Of a DNA stretch of 64,000 nucleotides, positions 60,164-64,000 are shown piece by piece. Location: positions 5,022,001 through 5,086,000 of the forward strand of contig OX596335.1 of the NCBI GenBank assembly GCA_951394405.1, given 5' to 3'. A program made the translations under genes and the position numbers. The DNA is from Coprinellus micaceus. Taxonomy: Eukaryota; Basidiomycota; Agaricomycetes; Agaricales; Psathyrellaceae. Within the stretch, counting starts at the first letter, position 1; every line of letters starts with the position of its first letter. Below the pieces are notes generated by a model. The model saw only the letters and a program-made list of their open reading frames with translations, was not told the DNA's origin and did not search any database.

Positions 60164-62043
60164 ATGTCAGCGTCATTCTTTTCGGGCGCCCATAACTTCA
60201 GCGTCGGGGAGATGAACGTAAAGAACGTTTCTGGAGACTACATCGACCACAGCACGAAGAATGTCAGGAATACCTTTCGTGGCGGCAACAACTACTACAG
60301 TAACTACGACCAGTCATACCACGACAATTCGAACCATCACCACGGAAATAACTGTGAGTGGTCGGTTATATCCTCAGACCTATGAGCTACGATCTTGGTG
60401 GATAACTTACTTTCCCGATAGATACCACCACAAATCACAATCATGGACCCGTCAATAATATCGATCGTGTCGATAACGCGAATTTCGGCACGAACTATGG
60501 TGAGCGACCTGAACTTCCCTCGATAGGACCCAGACTTATCGAACGCATTCCCTGAAGGCTCGATAAGCCAAGGCACCTTCGATGGCCCCCAGCAGAACCG
60601 CCACACCAACCATCACCACAACGCGCCTGTTTACAATTATGAGACGAATGCGCCAGGTGGTAACGTGGTGAACGGAAATTTCGATGGCGAACAGCACAAC
60701 CGTGAGCCCTCTTCATCTCTCCTTTTGCTCCCAGTCCAATAATTGCTTCAGAGCAAGGGCCGCAGCCCCAAGGATCTGGTCCGTATCGTCCTCAGCGCAG
60801 CCGAGGCCCATCTCCTCCACCCGGCGCTCCGGTGGGCGGTCACTCTCATAGGTCCCCTACTCCCAATGTCAACCCCAACGACGGCCCTAGTGCTGGTTAT
60901 AGACAGCAGCGCCCACCTCCAGGACCCGCCCCAGGCCAGTACACCGCCTCTGACCCTGCTGTTCCCCAGCAGCAATATCGCGAGCAGCAGCAGCAGCGGG
61001 AACAGCGTGGTGGGCCTCCTCCGGCGATTTTAAATCCCTGGGCAAACCAGCAACAGCAACCTCATCCTGCGGCGAACCCACCTTGGCCTATCGATCGAGT
61101 GAACACCGCCCCGGGAAGGCCTCAACCAAACGAGGAGTGGGAGGAGCATCAAAGCCACCCTACCGCCGCCCCACCCGCCGCATACCCGCCTCTTGGGAAC
61201 CAACGCCGTTCTCCGTCGCCACGTAGTGTGCCCAGTCAGACGAGGGGGGAAGAGAAGCCCAGTACCCAGAGAGGGAAGCAGCCGCAGAGAGATTCTTGGC
61301 CTGGAAAGGCGTATGTGAAAGAAACGTTGAGGGCGAATGGAATGTCGGACTCGGATGACTCTGGCGGAAACGTCGGCAGGAACGCCGAATCAGACTCTGA
61401 TCACAGCGATGGGTATGGAGCTGGCTCGGGGAGGTTAAACAAAGAGAAGGAGGCGAAGAAGGAGCGCGAGGCTGTGAAGGACAAGGAAGCCGCCATGAGT
61501 GGGTGGAAGGGGAACCCGCTTTTGGACGCCGCGGGATTGGGCCAAAGCTTACTCGCCCCCTCACGCGAAGCACTTCCCGCTTACCTTGCGCCAATACCGC
61601 TTACCCCTACTCCTGTGCCGGAACGCTTGAATAAACCAGCGAATACCCCTGCACCCCCACCGAAGGCGCCGTTGTATGGACAACAACCGGCCGCGTCTGC
61701 CCGCCCTCTCAGTACCCCAAACGCCTCCAGTTCGGCCACGATGGTCAACCCTCTCCTTCAAGAACCGAGTAAAGAGTCACCGTCCCACAAGCCAATGACC
61801 TTGTTGGGAGGAATCTCCATCGAGGGAAATGTGAGCGCTTCGGTCACGGGGCTTCATTCCAAGCCGTCGATGGAGGGTGAGCTGGAGCGAGAAGAGGAAA
61901 CGGCCAGTGGTAATTTGCATGGCCTCTTCGATGAAAGCCCCCAGAAGGAGAAGGATAAGAAGAAGAAGACCAAGAATCCTTTGAAGAAGCTAGCGAAGGG
62001 CGTCTTTGGACACTCATCGAAGAAGTCGATGGACGTGAAGTAG
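60164..62043 (+). CDS. Asn-rich modular protein, family member 4 (567 aa)
   Basis: Four exons, 60164-60353, 60422-60499, 60558-60701 and 60752-62043, join to 568 codons; all three introns are phase 1. The start (SFFSGAHNFSVGEMNVKNVS) is the clearest family box; the segment RNTFRGGNNYYSNYD follows. Exon 2 is a 26-codon Asn-rich module (YTTTNHNHGPVNN). Exon 3 has two copies of the motif: SISQGTFDGPQQN at its start and NVVNGNFDGEQHN at its end. Exon 4 is long and disordered: Pro/Gln/Ser rich, the box ILNPWANQQQQP, an acidic Ser cluster (SDSDDSGG), a mixed-charge stretch (NKEKEAKKEREAVKDKEAA) that may be helical, and a Lys-rich C-terminus (KEKDKKKKTKNPLKKLAKG) that could bind nucleic acid or membrane. 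No known enzyme domain. Confidence 0.8.
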
Positions 62044-63330
62044 CCGAAGTGTCTACTTGCGCGGTGTGTATTTCTCTGAACCTTTTCTTTCACTCTGGAT
62101 ACTACTACTTTCTATGAGTATGCTTCGACGCCTCCATCGGCAATTACCAATTCATTTCTCATTTTAGCCCTTCCACTGTATGTACGATGTACGCTATCCT
62201 TAGTTATCGACGCGTCCTATGTCCTCCCTCGAAGGTTCGCTTAGGCGACATTCGGTCACGTCGGTTTACATGTTCCCTTCCAGCCAAGGTCGACTGGGCT
62301 GGGGTAGGAACCTCAAGGAAGGGCTCGGTGAGCTCTGTCGCACATTTTCCTTAAACAAAATACCTTGCGGCCGCATTTTGGATCACTAACCCCACGACAT
62401 GCTACAAGATTGGGGAAAACGCATAGGGTACACAGTGAATGGTGATGGTGAAAACGCGGCAGTGTGGTCGCATGCAGCCAAAGAGAACGGGTGCCACCGG
62501 CCGCCCATTGGTTATGTCGAAAGATTCTCCGAGAATGCGAATTAGCACAGGGTGCGTTGCCCGATCTAGGCGAAATGCGGCAAACCCTCCAAGCAATGAC
62601 GTCATGGGCGCCTATCTGCACACCTCCCTTCACTGCTTTTAGCCCCGCGATTTGGTGCACCCACTCAACCTCCTCCGCCACACAGTTTCGAGGGCCTCGC
62701 ACGTACATCGTGCTTACGGCTTTACCTTGAATCGTTTCGCCCTCCTGTGCGCATTCCCATGCATGGCGCAGGATCACATCCTCGAAATGGGTATTTCACT
62801 TGTATAAACGTGAGCCAACGACGTTTGCCGGCCCCGGTAACGGCACAGTACGAGCACATGTGTACCTTTCCACCTGGAGCGATGTGGGTGAAACCAGATC
62901 CCCCTAAAACCACAATTGGTAAGGGAGATGCTTTCGGATGTATCACCGGATTTACTGCACAACTCATCGTTTCAGGGCCACCTTCCCAGATGATCCGTGT
63001 TAGAAATGGGCAAGGAGAGATTTTTCGAAGCCTTTGGTGTACATATTCGATGTGAAATGAAGTCGTCGAGGTGTAACCCTACGCCCTTGGCGAGATTGTC
63101 CTATTTAGTGCGGCAATCACCCCACTCCTAAGGCCTCGCCGTACTGACCGGTGATACTCCGACTGCTACATTGAATCCTCATGGCGGCCTACTCTGAAGA
63201 CACAAACGCCAGGGTAGTGCTGCGGTTCTGGATCTCTAAATCTACGGTTATATAAAGGATCTGACGAGGCTTTCCCCGTTGTCTTCGATTCACACCTTCC
63301 TGGACCTGTCTCCTCCGCCATCCGAAAGTC
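62044..63330. other. intergenic; possible small minus-strand gene
   Basis: Minus frames at 62967-62810 (VVLGGSGFTHIAPGGKVHM) and 62740-62590 (GKAVSTMYVRGPRNCVAEEV) look protein-like and could be two exons of a small beta-rich protein, but I could not close a frame or name a family. Confidence 0.3.
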
Positions 63331-64000
63331 ATGCCTATCCCCCCTCCTCGGACCGGTGCCAACGGAGATGGACAGACGCCCAATCCATCGCATACTACAT
63401 TCAACATTACGACGAACGCAGATCAAGGAACTGTCTACAATGGAGTATTCAATGGAAACTCCTTTCATTCTGGAGCCCGTAAGCACCGCTGTCCCCCCTC
63501 CCAGGCAACATTCTTCCATCTTCGTCTAGGTGTCCCTCCACTAGGATCACAGAACGAGCTTCGACAAGCCAGCGAACAGCCCACAGGTGCGTTCAGGCAT
63601 TCACTGCCTCGCGATCCCTTCCTCAAAGTTGGAATTTCACAGGCGAACCTCCCTCGACTGCTGACGCAAATGCTACGCCTTGCACCGAAGGTGGGTTGGG
63701 CTCTGGTTTGATTTACGGATCATTCAAAGTCAAATAGGTCGACGGGAACGGGGCCAGCCAATTCAGATGCCTTCGCACAACGGAAGATACCAAGCACCAG
63801 TCGGGGCTAATCGTAGTGCTCACCATGTATCCTACGACCGCTATGGTCCTACGGAAGACTCTCGGTCTCAGTTTGAGCCATATGAGAGCCACAACCACTT
63901 GGACCGTCACCGCTCCGAGACGATGCCTGCGCAACCCTGGGCTTACGGGTACTTCCCAGAACTTCCCTTGCAACCTATCCCCAGGCCTGCACAAGGCCAC
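63331..64000 (+). CDS. modular protein, family member 5 (partial, runs off the right edge)
   Basis: Four exons are visible: 63331-63478, 63530-63586, 63643-63690 and 63738 to the edge. The three introns are phase 1. Exon 1 (MPIPPPRTGANGDGQTPNP) lacks the Phe-Phe box but ends GTVYNGVFNGNSFHSGA, a variant of the recurring motif, directly before its donor. Exons 2 and 3 are tiny (19 and 16 codons). Exon 4 is Asn/His/Tyr/Arg rich and has QPWAYGYFPEL, matching the NPWA boxes of members 1, 2 and 4. The protein continues outside the window. Confidence 0.65.

Overview
The window looks like nuclear DNA of a basidiomycete fungus, most likely an Agaricomycete. Genes are broken by many 45-70 bp introns with GTNNGN donors and YAG acceptors. 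The recognisable content fits: nucleoplasmin-like (NPL) proteins, midasin, an epoxide hydrolase relative, a protein with a fungal NLR-type helical region plus a ubiquitin-like domain, a Ty1/copia element and many disordered proteins. All exon models here were read by eye from splice sites and frame.

Layout. 0-7.2 kb (- strand): a partial hypothetical gene at the edge, then a long disordered-protein gene that contains a tandem array of about nine near-identical mini-exons. 8.1-10.1 kb: two divergently transcribed genes with nucleoplasmin-like folds. 10.1-23.2 kb: gene-poor, repeat-rich DNA with a diverged inverted duplication (14 and 22 kb), two copies of a dispersed repeat, a 200-N assembly gap, and an AT-rich block of palindromic tandem repeats just after the gap. 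23.3-24.4 kb (-): a RING-finger gene. 25.7-30.9 kb (-): a broken epoxide hydrolase and the C-terminal third or less of midasin with several frame breaks. 31-34.9 kb: little that can be supported. 34.9-41.1 kb: a complete Ty1/copia retrotransposon on the - strand with two LTRs, a 5-bp target duplication, a single intact polyprotein ORF and a primer site matching the anticodon arm of initiator tRNA-Met. 41.1-44.2 kb: a hypothetical fragment and a 770-bp array of GGAAACA/TGTTTCC dyads. 44.2-46 kb (-): a gene with NLR-type helices and a ubiquitin-like domain. 47.5-51.9 kb (+): a 1,212-residue Arg/Ser-rich disordered protein.

52.8-64 kb (+) is the most unusual part. Five genes in a row, all on the + strand, share modules of an Asn/Tyr/His-rich, prion-like region: an N-terminal Phe-Phe-x-x-Ala box, an RGG/Asn segment, a short recurring motif N-G-x-F-x-G, an N/Q-P-W-A box and a Ser/Asp cluster. 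Every intron in the Asn-rich parts is phase 1, so the exons are symmetric and can be duplicated or swapped without breaking frame. One member carries the N-G-x-F-x-G motif fused to a helical domain. I regard this as a lineage-expanded modular gene family; any amyloid or signalling role is inference.
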